From: Opitutaceae bacterium
GTDB taxonomy: Bacteria > Verrucomicrobiota > Verrucomicrobiia > Opitutales > Opitutaceae
Length of the DNA: 29,947 bases
Assembly: GCA_005786775.1 (NCBI GenBank)
Contig: SYDD01000171.1
Span: 1-29,947 of the forward strand
Direction of reading: 5' to 3'
Under the pieces are notes generated by a model. The model was not told the DNA's origin. It worked only from the letters and a program-made list of their open reading frames with translations, and ran no database searches. How positions within the stretch are numbered: the stretch's first letter is position 1; each line of letters starts with the position of its first letter. Of the stretch, positions 6,150-13,902 are shown piece after piece. A program made the position numbers and the translations under genes.

Positions 6150-8753
6150 ATGCGCTGCCCCCGCCTCCCCGTCCGCCTGCTGCTCCCGCTCGCCGTGGCG
6201 CTGCCGGGCGGCCTGTCTGCGGCGTCCCCGTCGGCGGACGTGCGCGGCTTCCTCGAGGTGCACTGCGCGCGCTGCCACGACGACGTGGAACGCAAAGGCG
6301 ACCTTGACCTCACCGCCCTCGCCGCGGATCCCGCCCGGCCCGAGGGCTTCGACCGCTGGGTACGCGTCTACGATCGGGTCGCCGCGGGTGAGATGCCACC
6401 GCGGGACAAGGTTCGTCCGCCGGCTGCGGAACTGGCCGCCTTCCTCGGGCAGCTGGCGGGCCAGCTGGCGGCTGCCGACCGGGAGAGACTGGGGAGCGAG
6501 GGGCGCTCCACCCGCCGCCGCCTCAACCGCCACGAGTACGAGCACGCGTTGCGCGACCTGCTGGGGGCCCCGTGGCTGCAAGTGAAGGAGTGGCTGCCGG
6601 AGGACGGCGAGGCCCACCGGTTCAACAAGAGCGGCGAGGCGCTCGATGTCTCGCATGTCCAGCTCGCGCGGTACCTGGCTGCAGCCGAGTACGCGCTGCG
6701 CGAGGTGATCGCCCCGTCGGTGGAGCGCCCGGCCGTCGCGGTGACACGCTACCACGCGCGCGACCAGCGCAGCTTCACGGGACCGATGAAGTTTACCGTG
6801 ATGAACACCGCACCGGAGCGGGCCACCTTTCCGGTCCTCGGCCGCGCCGCGCAGCCCGAGGTGCGCGCAGGCCGCGCCCCGGTGACCGTCGGGCCGGCTG
6901 ATCCCGCCGTCCGCGACCTCGAGGGGGTCGGCGTCGTCGCCAGCGCCTATGAGCCCCTCGAGCCTAAGTTCACCCAGTTCAAGGCGCCTGTGAGCGGGCG
7001 GTACCGCCTCCGCTTCCAGGCATTCTCGGTCTGGGTCGGCCCTTCCAAGCCCGTGCCCAATCGCCCCGACCGCTGGTTCATCCCGGACCTCGACGACGTG
7101 CGGGCCGGACGGCGTTCCGAGCCGGTGACGGTCTACGCGGAGACCCCGCCCCGCCAACTCCGGCGGCTGGGCGCATTCGACGTGGAGCCGGAGCCGGCGA
7201 CGCGAGAACTCGAAACCTGGTTGCTGGCCGGCGAGACGATTCGCCCGGACGCGGCGCGCTTCTTCCGCTCCCGGCCCGGCGCGAGCCGCTGGCAGAACCC
7301 GCTCGCGGAGCGCGACGGACAGCCGGGCGTGGTGTTCCGCTGGCTGGAGGTCGAGGGTCCGCTGCACGAGACCTGGCCATCCGCCGGACATCGGCTGCTG
7401 TTTGGGGACCTGCCACTGCGCCCGCCCGCGCAGCCCGGGGTGCGGGTCGAGGTCGGCTCCGCCCAGCCCCGGGAAGACGCCCGTCGCCTGCTGGAGGGGT
7501 TTCTCGCCCGCGCCTACCGGCGGACCGTGCCGCCCGGGGAGGTCGACCGCTTCCTGCCGGTCTTTGATCACACGCTGGGTGCCGGGGGTGGATTCACCGC
7601 CGCCCTGATCTCTGCCTACACCGCGGTGCTCTGTTCGCCGGAGTTCCTCGGCCTAGCCGAGAGCCCGGGGGAACTCGATGGCCCGGCGCTGGCCACGCGG
7701 CTCGCGCTGTTCCTTTGGAATTCTGTGCCAGACGCGGAGCTGCGCGCACTCGGCGCCTCCGGGCGCCTGCGGGACGATGCGGTGCTCCGGGCCCAGACCG
7801 AACGCCTGCTCGCCGATCCCCGCGCGCAGCGCTTCCGCGACGCTTTCCTCGATTACTGGCTCGACCTGCGCAAGGCCGGCGCGACCTCGCCGGACGAGCT
7901 GCTGTATCCGGACTACTACCTCGACGACCTGCTGGTGGAGTCCGCGGTCGGGGAGTCGCGCGGGTATTTCCAGGAGCTGCTCGACCGCGACCTGTCGGTG
8001 CGGCACGTCGTGGATGCCGACTTCGCGGTACTCAACGAGAAACTGGCGGAGCACTATGGGCTGCCGCCGATCACGGGCGTGGCGCTGCGCCCGGTCCCGC
8101 TTCCCGCCGGCAGCGCGCGCGGGGGCTTCCTCACGCAGGCGGCGGTGCTGAAGGTGACCGCCAACGGCACCACCACTTCCCCGGTCTTGCGCGGGGCTTG
8201 GGTGATGGAGCGGCTGCTGGGCCGACCCGCGCCGCCGCCCCCGCCGAGCATCCCGGCGGTGGAGCCGGACATCCGTGGCGCGGCGACTATCCGCCAGCAG
8301 TTGGAGCAGCACCGGGCGCAGGAGAGCTGCGCAAGTTGCCACGCGCGGATCGACCCCGCGGGCTTCGCGCTAGAGGCGTTCGATGTGCTGGGCGGGGAAC
8401 GCGCCCGCTACCGTGCCCTCGGCGCCCCCGGCACCGCCCCGCAGCCCGGTCTCGGCCGCGGCGGGCAGAAGTTCGCCTTCCAGCTTGCCCTGCCTGTGGA
8501 CCCGACCGGGGAGTGGATGGACGGCAGCCGCTTCGCCGACGTCCGGGAATTCAAGCGCGTGCTCCTCCGCGACGAGGATCAGCTCGCGCGCAACCTGGCC
8601 GGCCAACTCGTCACCTACGCCACCGGCGCGCCCGTGCGTTTCAGCGACCGCGCCGAGGTGGAGGCGATGCTGGCGCGCACCCGCCCCGGCGGCCACGGCG
8701 TGCGCTCGCTGCTGCACGCGGTCGTCCAGAGCCGCCTGTTCCGCCACAAGTAG
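6150..8753 (+). CDS. Secreted DUF1587/DUF1595/DUF1592/DUF1588/DUF1585 cytochrome-c-type protein
   Basis: This 867-residue protein starts with a Sec-type signal peptide (about residues 1-25, ending near LSAAS). A haem-binding CxxCH motif CARCH follows at residues 39-43 with GEMPPRDKVRPP after it, the usual Planctomycete/Verrucomicrobia PSCyt1 layout. Downstream are DUF1587 (STRRRLNRHEYEHALRDLL, about 119-185), a beta-rich central region, DUF1595 (about 440-478), DUF1592 (SAYTAVLCSPEFL, about 478-615), DUF1588 (about 654-755, with a second haem motif CASCH at 727-731) and DUF1585 (about 794-865). It is probably a periplasmic or extracytoplasmic dihaem protein; its substrate is unknown in the family. 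Members are often paired with a DUF1552 gene, but none adjoins it here. The ATG at 6150 sits directly at the signal peptide. Confidence 0.9.
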   Translation: MRCPRLPVRLLLPLAVALPGGLSAASPSADVRGFLEVHCARCHDDVERKGDLDLTALAADPARPEGFDRWVRVYDRVAAGEMPPRDKVRPPAAELAAFLGQLAGQLAAADRERLGSEGRSTRRRLNRHEYEHALRDLLGAPWLQVKEWLPEDGEAHRFNKSGEALDVSHVQLARYLAAAEYALREVIAPSVERPAVAVTRYHARDQRSFTGPMKFTVMNTAPERATFPVLGRAAQPEVRAGRAPVTVGPADPAVRDLEGVGVVASAYEPLEPKFTQFKAPVSGRYRLRFQAFSVWVGPSKPVPNRPDRWFIPDLDDVRAGRRSEPVTVYAETPPRQLRRLGAFDVEPEPATRELETWLLAGETIRPDAARFFRSRPGASRWQNPLAERDGQPGVVFRWLEVEGPLHETWPSAGHRLLFGDLPLRPPAQPGVRVEVGSAQPREDARRLLEGFLARAYRRTVPPGEVDRFLPVFDHTLGAGGGFTAALISAYTAVLCSPEFLGLAESPGELDGPALATRLALFLWNSVPDAELRALGASGRLRDDAVLRAQTERLLADPRAQRFRDAFLDYWLDLRKAGATSPDELLYPDYYLDDLLVESAVGESRGYFQELLDRDLSVRHVVDADFAVLNEKLAEHYGLPPITGVALRPVPLPAGSARGGFLTQAAVLKVTANGTTTSPVLRGAWVMERLLGRPAPPPPPSIPAVEPDIRGAATIRQQLEQHRAQESCASCHARIDPAGFALEAFDVLGGERARYRALGAPGTAPQPGLGRGGQKFAFQLALPVDPTGEWMDGSRFADVREFKRVLLRDEDQLARNLAGQLVTYATGAPVRFSDRAEVEAMLARTRPGGHGVRSLLHAVVQSRLFRHK

Positions 8754-8805
8754 CCCGCGCGACTGCGCGCTGGCCTCCGCGCGCCCCCGGTGTTTGCCTG
8801 CCGGG

Positions 8806-10329
8806 ATGAGCACCGCCGAGGCCCTCGCCGAACTCACCCGTCTCGTCCAGCGCGCCCACACCCTGGGTACCGTGGGCGGCCTGCTCGGCTGGGATGAGCA
8901 GGTCAACCTGCCCCCGGGCGCCGCGGAGCAGCGGGCGGCCCAGCAGGCGGTGATGGCCGAGGTGATCCACGCCGCCACGGCCGATCCGCGGGTGGGCGAG
9001 CTGCTGGCGCGGCTCGAGGCCCCGGGCGCGGGCCTCGACGCCGATGGCACGGCGATCGTCCGCCAGGCGCGCCGCGACCACGACCAGGCCACGCGCCTAC
9101 CGGCGGACTTCGTGCGGGCGAAGGCGGAGCAGGAGAGCCGCGCCTTCCACGCGTGGGCGAAGGCCCGGGAGGCGCGCGACTTCGCCGCCTTCGCGCCGGT
9201 GCTGGCCCGCAACGTCGACTTCGCGCGCCGCGAGGCCGCCTTCCTGAACCCGGCGGCCCCGCCGTACGATGTGCTGCTCGACAAGTACGACCCCGGGCTG
9301 ACCGCGGCCGCGGTGGAGCGGCTCTTCACGGAACTCCGCCGCGATCTCGTCCCGCTGATGCGGGCGATCGTCGCCTCGCCGCGCGCCGCGCGGGCGCGAG
9401 AGCTGGCGGCCGGGCTCCGCGGGTTCCCGGTCGAGGCGCAGGGCCGATTCCTGCGCGAGGTCACGTCGCGGCTCGGGTTCGATTACGGCCGAGGCCGGCT
9501 CGATGTCTCGCTGCACCCCTTCTGCTCGGGCACCGGGGACGACGTCCGGCTGACCACGCGCTACCGCGAGGACCAGCCCCTGTCCGCGCTGCTCGGCTCC
9601 GTGCACGAGGCGGGCCACGGGATGTACGAGCAGGGTCTTCCGGCCGCGCAGCTCGGCACCGCCTTGGGCCTGAACGCCGGGATGGCGGTCCACGAGTCGC
9701 AGAGCCGCCTCTGGGAGAACCAGGTGGCCCGGGGTCCCGGCTTCTGGCGCCACTTCGGTCCCCGGTGGCGGGAACTCTTCCCGGCGCAGACCGCGGGGCT
9801 CTCCGCCGCCGACCTCGCGCTGGTAGTCGCCCCGGTGGCGCCAACGCTGATCCGGGTTGAGGCGGACGAGGTCACCTACAACCTGCACATCGTCCTGCGG
9901 TTCGAGCTGGAACGGCGCCTGTTCGGCGGTGACCTCGCGGTCGCGGACCTGCCGGCGGTGTGGCGCGCGCTCTCGGAGGAACTGCTCGGCCTCGCCCCGG
10001 CCCACGACGGCGAGGGCGTGTTGCAGGACGTGCATTGGGGCGCCGGTCTGTTCGGGTATTTCCCGAGCTACTGCCTCGGCAACATGATCGCGGCGCAGCT
10101 CTGGGCCCGGGTGCGTGCGCTCCGGCCGGACATCGAGGAGGAGTTTGCCCGCGGCGACTTCAGCTGGCTGCTCGGCTGGCTCCGGGAGCACATTCACGCC
10201 GCTGGCCGGCGCCACTCCGCGCTGGAGCTGGTGCGGGCCGTCACCGGGGAGGACCTGAGCCCCAAGCACCTCGTGGCCTACCTCCGCGCGCGCTACGGCG
10301 CCCTTTACCTCGGCGGCGCGTCGTGCTGA
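8806..10329 (+). CDS. M32 family metallocarboxypeptidase (Taq carboxypeptidase)
   Basis: This is a zinc carboxypeptidase that trims residues from peptide C-termini in the cytoplasm. The 507-residue length is standard for family M32. The zinc site is HEAGH at residues 267-271 with the third ligand Glu in HESQSRLWEN (residues 296-305). Other family blocks are GLLGWDEQVNLPPGA near the N-terminus, HPFCSG, DVRLTTRY, ADEVTYNLHIVLRFELER, DVHWGAGLFGYFPSYCLGNM and the C-terminal LVAYLRARYG. The ATG at 8806 begins at the first helix. An upstream in-frame extension to 8383 lies inside the preceding gene and was rejected. Its stop overlaps the start of the tatD-like gene by 7 bases, suggesting coupled translation. 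Confidence 0.95.
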   Translation: MSTAEALAELTRLVQRAHTLGTVGGLLGWDEQVNLPPGAAEQRAAQQAVMAEVIHAATADPRVGELLARLEAPGAGLDADGTAIVRQARRDHDQATRLPADFVRAKAEQESRAFHAWAKAREARDFAAFAPVLARNVDFARREAAFLNPAAPPYDVLLDKYDPGLTAAAVERLFTELRRDLVPLMRAIVASPRAARARELAAGLRGFPVEAQGRFLREVTSRLGFDYGRGRLDVSLHPFCSGTGDDVRLTTRYREDQPLSALLGSVHEAGHGMYEQGLPAAQLGTALGLNAGMAVHESQSRLWENQVARGPGFWRHFGPRWRELFPAQTAGLSAADLALVVAPVAPTLIRVEADEVTYNLHIVLRFELERRLFGGDLAVADLPAVWRALSEELLGLAPAHDGEGVLQDVHWGAGLFGYFPSYCLGNMIAAQLWARVRALRPDIEEEFARGDFSWLLGWLREHIHAAGRRHSALELVRAVTGEDLSPKHLVAYLRARYGALYLGGASC

Positions 10330-11120
10330 TCGATTCCCACACGCATCTGGAGTCCTTCGCGCGGCGCGGGGACCTGGAACCGGTGCTGGCGCGCGCGCGC
10401 GCCGCGGGCGTCGACCTGCTCGTGACCGTGGGAACCTCCACGGATGATTGGGACTTGTACGCCGGACTCGAGGCGACGGCGCGGGACGGCTGCGTCCGCC
10501 ACACCGCCGGGCTGCATCCCTGCTCGGTCGACGAACGCTGGGCGGAGCAGGTCGGGCGCCTCGAGGAGCGTTGGCGGACCGGGCCGACCCCGGCGGCGTT
10601 GGGCGAGTGCGGGCTCGACCGTTTTCATCTGCCCAGCGACGCGGAGGCGGCCGCGCGCGTCTTTGCCTGGCAGGAGGCGGCTTTCGCCGCGCAGCTCGCG
10701 ATCGCGCGCCGGCTCGGGAGCCCCGTCGTGGTGCACTCGCGCGGCGCCTTCCGCGAGTGCGTGGCGGCCGTGGACGCCAGCGGGGTCGACTGGGCGCGGG
10801 TGGTGTTCCACTGTTTTACTGAGGGCGCCGCGGAGATGGCGGAGCTGACGCGGCGCGGCGGGCGCGGCTCTTTCACGGGCATCCTTACCTACAAGAGCGC
10901 GGCGGACGTGCGGGCCGCCGCCCGCGCGCAGGGCCTCGGGCGGCTGATGCTGGAGACCGACGCGCCTTACCTCACCCCGGTGCCGCTGCGGGGACAGCCA
11001 AACGAGCCGGCGTTCCTGCGCCACACCGCGGCGTACGCGGCGGCGGAGGTCTTCGGGATCAGCCTCGACGAGCTGGCCGCGGTGACTTCTGCGAACGTCC
11101 GGCGCTGGCTGGCGTTGTGA
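10323..11120 (+). CDS. TatD-family metal-dependent hydrolase
   Basis: TatD-like proteins are TIM-barrel metal hydrolases with 3'-5' exonuclease or DNase activity on damaged DNA. The 265-residue protein opens with the metal-binding IDSHTHLESF (His6 and His8), then HTAGLHPC, GECGLDRF with the bridging Glu, VVHSRGAF, VVFHCFTEG, and LMLETDAPYLTP with the final Asp ligand. The NVRRWLAL ending is also typical. The GTG at 10323 gives an N-terminus of the right length and overlaps the carboxypeptidase stop. Longer frames that start upstream are antisense-free artefacts of high GC. HCFTE replaces the commoner HCFSG, a mild change. Confidence 0.93.
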   Translation: MLIDSHTHLESFARRGDLEPVLARARAAGVDLLVTVGTSTDDWDLYAGLEATARDGCVRHTAGLHPCSVDERWAEQVGRLEERWRTGPTPAALGECGLDRFHLPSDAEAAARVFAWQEAAFAAQLAIARRLGSPVVVHSRGAFRECVAAVDASGVDWARVVFHCFTEGAAEMAELTRRGGRGSFTGILTYKSAADVRAAARAQGLGRLMLETDAPYLTPVPLRGQPNEPAFLRHTAAYAAAEVFGISLDELAAVTSANVRRWLAL

Positions 11121-11340
11121 CCGGCGCGGCCCCGGCGGGCCGCACCCGTTCCGCCCGCCGCCGGAGCGCGGCCCGCGCTGTCCGGGCGGCGTTGGAGAGC
11201 GGGAACGAGTCGTGTTGGGTCAGGCCGCAGAGATGGCACATCGTCGGCGCCGAGCCGAGCAGCGCGAGGGGACAAAGGCACGACTGGAATGCGGACGGCT
11301 GGTTTCGATTCGCTTTGCGGTCCGCGCGCGCCTGCCTTGA

Positions 11341-12027
11341 GTGGCGACGATGCTTGCCGTGCAGCAGCTCAGCAAATCGTTCGTCGGGCCCGACGGCGCG
11401 CGCGTGCCCGTGGTGTCCGTGCCGGAATTCCAGCTGGCCGCCGGTGAACAGCTAGCGCTGCGCGGCGAGAGCGGCTCGGGCAAGACCACGTTCCTGCACC
11501 TGATCGCCGGCATCCTCGCTGCGGACGCCGGCCGGGTGGAGATCGATGGCGTCGAGATGACCGCCCTCGGCGAGCCAGCGCGCGACCGCCTCCGCGCCGA
11601 GAAGCTCGGTTACATCTTCCAGACCTTCAATCTGCTGCAGGGCTTCAGCGTCCTCGAGAATGTGCTGCTCGGGATGTCCTTTGGCCCCCGCGGCGCGGAC
11701 CGGGCGCACGCGCGCGCGGTGCTGGAGCGGGTGGGTCTGGGCCACCGGCTTGGTCATTTCCCCCGGCAACTCTCCACCGGCCAGCAGCAGCGGGTCGCGG
11801 TGGCGCGTGCCCTCGCCAACCGGCCCCGGCTCGTCCTGGCTGACGAGCCCACCGGCAACCTCGACGCCCGTCATGCTGGGGAAGCCCTCGCCCTGATCCG
11901 CGAAGTCTGCCGTGAGCAGGGGGCGGCCCTGCTTCTTGTTAGCCACGATGAGGGCGTCCTCACCCAGTTCACGCTGCGCCAGGACTTCGGCCGGCTGAAC
12001 CAGGCGGTCCGGGAGGTCCCGCGATGA
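11341..12027 (+). CDS. ABC transporter ATPase (LolD/MacB-like)
   Basis: This cytoplasmic ATP-binding subunit powers an FtsX-type membrane protein encoded next to it. The 228-residue single-domain protein has Walker A GESGSGKTT (residues 42-50), Q-loop Gln94 in YIFQTFNLLQ, signature LSTGQQQR (144-151), Walker B LVLADEP (164-170), and the H-loop in LLVSHDE. The pattern is that of the LolD/MacB/FtsE group, which drives mechanotransmission or lipoprotein release rather than classic import. The start is GTG 11341 or ATG 11350; both are in frame and three codons apart. It overlaps the permease start by 4 bases (ATGA). The 220 bases before it contain no convincing gene. Confidence 0.93.
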   Translation: MATMLAVQQLSKSFVGPDGARVPVVSVPEFQLAAGEQLALRGESGSGKTTFLHLIAGILAADAGRVEIDGVEMTALGEPARDRLRAEKLGYIFQTFNLLQGFSVLENVLLGMSFGPRGADRAHARAVLERVGLGHRLGHFPRQLSTGQQQRVAVARALANRPRLVLADEPTGNLDARHAGEALALIREVCREQGAALLLVSHDEGVLTQFTLRQDFGRLNQAVREVPR

Positions 12028-13229
12028 CGCTGCCCCTGATCGTCTACCGGTCGCTGCGCCAGCACGCGCTTTCGACGCTCATCACCGCGGGCGGCATCGC
12101 CCTCGCGGCGGGGCTGCTGATGACTGTCTGGCGGGTCAAGGTCGAGTCCCAGGCTGCGTTCACGCAGACGTCGGCAGGGTTCGATGCGGTGCTTGGCGCC
12201 CGCGGTTCCAAGCTGCAGCTCGTACTAAATGCCATCTTCCATTTAGAGGCCTCGCCGGGGAACGTGGCGGCGGCCGACGCCGAGGCCATCCGGCGGCACC
12301 CGATGGTGAAGGCGGCGATCCCGATCGCGGTGGGCGACAATCTGCGCGGCTTCCGCCTCGTGGGCACGGTGCCGGATTTGTTCACCGGCGTGGAGTACGC
12401 GCCGGGCCGCAAGTACGTCCTCGAGGCCGGCGGCCGGCTCTTCGCGGCCGACCAGCGCGAAGCAGTGGCCGGCAGTTTTGCCGCGCAGCGCCTCGGGTTG
12501 CGGGTCGGATCGGTTTTCCGGCCGTTCCACGGCCTCAACTTCGACCCGAAGGCCGAGCACGCGGAGGAGTTCACCGTTACCGGCATCCTCGCGCCCACCA
12601 ACACGCCGGCGGACCGCGTGATCTGGCTGCCGCTGCGGGGCATCCAGACGATGGCGGGCCACGACCCGAAGGCAGCGACCGACGTAAGCGCCGTGCTCCT
12701 CCAGTTGCGGACCCCGACTGCCGGTTTTATGCTGGATATGCTCTACAACAAGCAGGGCAATCGACTGACCTTCGCGTTCCCCGTCGGCGCGATTATGGCC
12801 GAGCTTTTTGGCAAGATATCTTGGTTCGACCGCGTCCTGGAGCTGGTGGCGTACCTCGTGGCGCTCGTGGCGGCGGGGTCGGTGTTGGCGAGCATCTACA
12901 ACTCGATGAGTGCGCGGCAGCGAGACCTCGCGATTCTGCGGGCCCTTGGGGCACGGCGGCGGACGGTGTTCGGAGCGGTGTTAGCGGAAGCCACCGTGAT
13001 TGGTGCCCTAGGCGCGGCGGCCGGCCTGGCCGCGCACTTTGCGCTCTACGCGGGCGTCGCCGGTCTGATTCGGGCCCAGACGGGCGTGGTGCTGACCCCT
13101 TGGGCGTTCCACCAAGTCCTCGTCCTCTGCCCCCTCGCGATGACCGCCCTCTGCGCCCTCGGCGGGATCGTGCCCGCCGTGAAGGCGTACCGTACGCCGG
13201 TGGCGGAGACGATCGCGCCGGTGTCCTAA
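12024..13229 (+). CDS. FtsX/MacB-type ABC transporter permease
   Basis: This 401-residue membrane subunit has one transmembrane helix near the N-terminus (about residues 14-35, HALSTLITAGGIALAAGLLM), a large extracytoplasmic domain (about 36-270, MacB_PCD-like, with DAVLGARGSKLQLVLNAIFH), and three C-terminal helices (about 275-300, 325-350, 365-390). These are joined by the conserved cytoplasmic SARQRDLAILRALGARRRTV loop that contacts the ATPase. This is the type VII ABC (MacB/LolCE/FtsX) topology. Start and ATPase stop overlap as ATGA. The downstream DUF3299 gene begins 52 bases later, and this three-gene set is probably one system handling a periplasmic or outer-membrane substrate. Confidence 0.9.
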   Translation: MTLPLIVYRSLRQHALSTLITAGGIALAAGLLMTVWRVKVESQAAFTQTSAGFDAVLGARGSKLQLVLNAIFHLEASPGNVAAADAEAIRRHPMVKAAIPIAVGDNLRGFRLVGTVPDLFTGVEYAPGRKYVLEAGGRLFAADQREAVAGSFAAQRLGLRVGSVFRPFHGLNFDPKAEHAEEFTVTGILAPTNTPADRVIWLPLRGIQTMAGHDPKAATDVSAVLLQLRTPTAGFMLDMLYNKQGNRLTFAFPVGAIMAELFGKISWFDRVLELVAYLVALVAAGSVLASIYNSMSARQRDLAILRALGARRRTVFGAVLAEATVIGALGAAAGLAAHFALYAGVAGLIRAQTGVVLTPWAFHQVLVLCPLAMTALCALGGIVPAVKAYRTPVAETIAPVS

Positions 13230-13240
13230 GGCGAAGCCCT

Positions 13241-13268
13241 TTGACGAATCCCGCGCCCCCCGCATACT
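13241..13268 (+). promoter_or_regulatory. Possible promoter ahead of the DUF3299 gene
   Basis: TTGACG at 13241-13246 matches 5 of 6 bases of a sigma-70 -35 box. CATACT at 13263-13268, 16 bases on, matches 4 of 6 of a -10 box. It would place transcription start only about 7 bases before the ATG at 13282. The spacing is short for a normal leader, so this is tentative; the gene may also be read from the ABC operon. Confidence 0.33.
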
Positions 13269-13281
13269 AAAGTTCCTGCCG

Positions 13282-13860
13282 ATGAAAGCCCCGCTGCGCC
13301 TCCTGCCCCCGCTCTTTGCCGTTGCCGCCCTCGCCGCTGCCGCCTGGGCCGCCGAGCCCGCCGGTCCGGACGCGTTCGCAAACCCTAATCTGCCAGCGCC
13401 GTACCCGGCCCCGCCGGTAACCGTGCAGCCGCCGGCAGAGAACGGCTACCTCAAGCTAGGCTTCGACCAGCTGGCCTCGTACGTCTTCACCCCGCCGGCG
13501 TTCGACCCGGCGGCGGACCCAAACGTGAAGCCCCCGACCGGCGAGGAGCAGATCCCTCCCATTGTGAAGTCGTGGAGCGGCAAGAAGGCGTTCGTCACTG
13601 GCTACATGGTGCCGGTCAAAATGGAGAAGGGCCTCGTGGTCGAGTTCCTGCTGATGCGGAACACCCTGGCCTGCTGCTTCGGCACCGTGCCAAACATGAA
13701 CGAGTGGGTGATCGTGAAGATGAAGCAGGGCGTGGCCCCGCTGATGGACGTCCCCGTCTCCTTTTACGGCCAGCTGAAGGTTGGCGCGATGTTTGAGAAC
13801 GGTTACATGACCGGCCTCTACGAGCTCGAGGCGGATCGGATGGGCGAAGTTCAGGGCTGA
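13282..13860 (+). CDS. Secreted DUF3299 domain protein
   Basis: This 192-residue protein has a clear signal peptide (residues 1-24, ending AAWAAEP), a Pro-rich linker, and a DUF3299 domain over about residues 75-190. The domain shows GYMVPVKMEKGLVVEFLLM, the paired-cysteine block NTLACCFGTVPNMNEWV, and a closing beta-strand segment SFYGQLKVGAMFENGY. The family is of unknown function and periplasmic; the conserved CC pair and the recurrent pairing with FtsX-type ABC transporters suggest a metal or envelope-related role. As I recall it, some Vibrio members belong to zinc-responsive operons. The function is not shown here; the family assignment is fairly firm. Confidence 0.8.
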   Translation: MKAPLRLLPPLFAVAALAAAAWAAEPAGPDAFANPNLPAPYPAPPVTVQPPAENGYLKLGFDQLASYVFTPPAFDPAADPNVKPPTGEEQIPPIVKSWSGKKAFVTGYMVPVKMEKGLVVEFLLMRNTLACCFGTVPNMNEWVIVKMKQGVAPLMDVPVSFYGQLKVGAMFENGYMTGLYELEADRMGEVQG

Positions 13861-13862
13861 GC

Positions 13863-13898
13863 GGAAATTCGGTTGCCGCGGGCCAACGCCGAAATTCC
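13863..13898. terminator. Bidirectional hairpin between convergent DUF3299 and dctM genes
   Basis: GGAAATTCGG (13863-13872) and CCGAAATTCC (13889-13898) form a 10-bp stem with one mismatch. TTG/CAA adds to it further in, around a GC-rich loop. It fills the 42-base gap between two convergent stop codons, the expected place for a shared terminator. The A/T-rich steps in the stem could supply a weak U-tract in either direction. Confidence 0.6.
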
Positions 13899-13902
13899 GG
13901 CC

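Noticed and set aside
4892..6313. 473-codon minus-strand frame antisense to the ArnA-type dehydrogenase and ArnD
   Set aside because: No recognisable domain and composition typical of an antisense shadow; the plus-strand genes are well supported.
5874..7571. 565-codon minus-strand frame antisense to the DUF1592 protein
   Set aside because: Long only because GC-rich DNA has few stop codons; the plus strand has signal peptide, haem motifs and conserved domains.
11059..11241. Minus-strand Cys-containing reading frame (MCHLCGLTQHDSF...) between the tatD-like gene and the ABC ATPase
   Set aside because: It has a CxxC and a tempting start, but two thirds of it overlap the tatD-like gene on the other strand, the rest is Arg/Ala-rich like a GC shadow, and no family was recognised.
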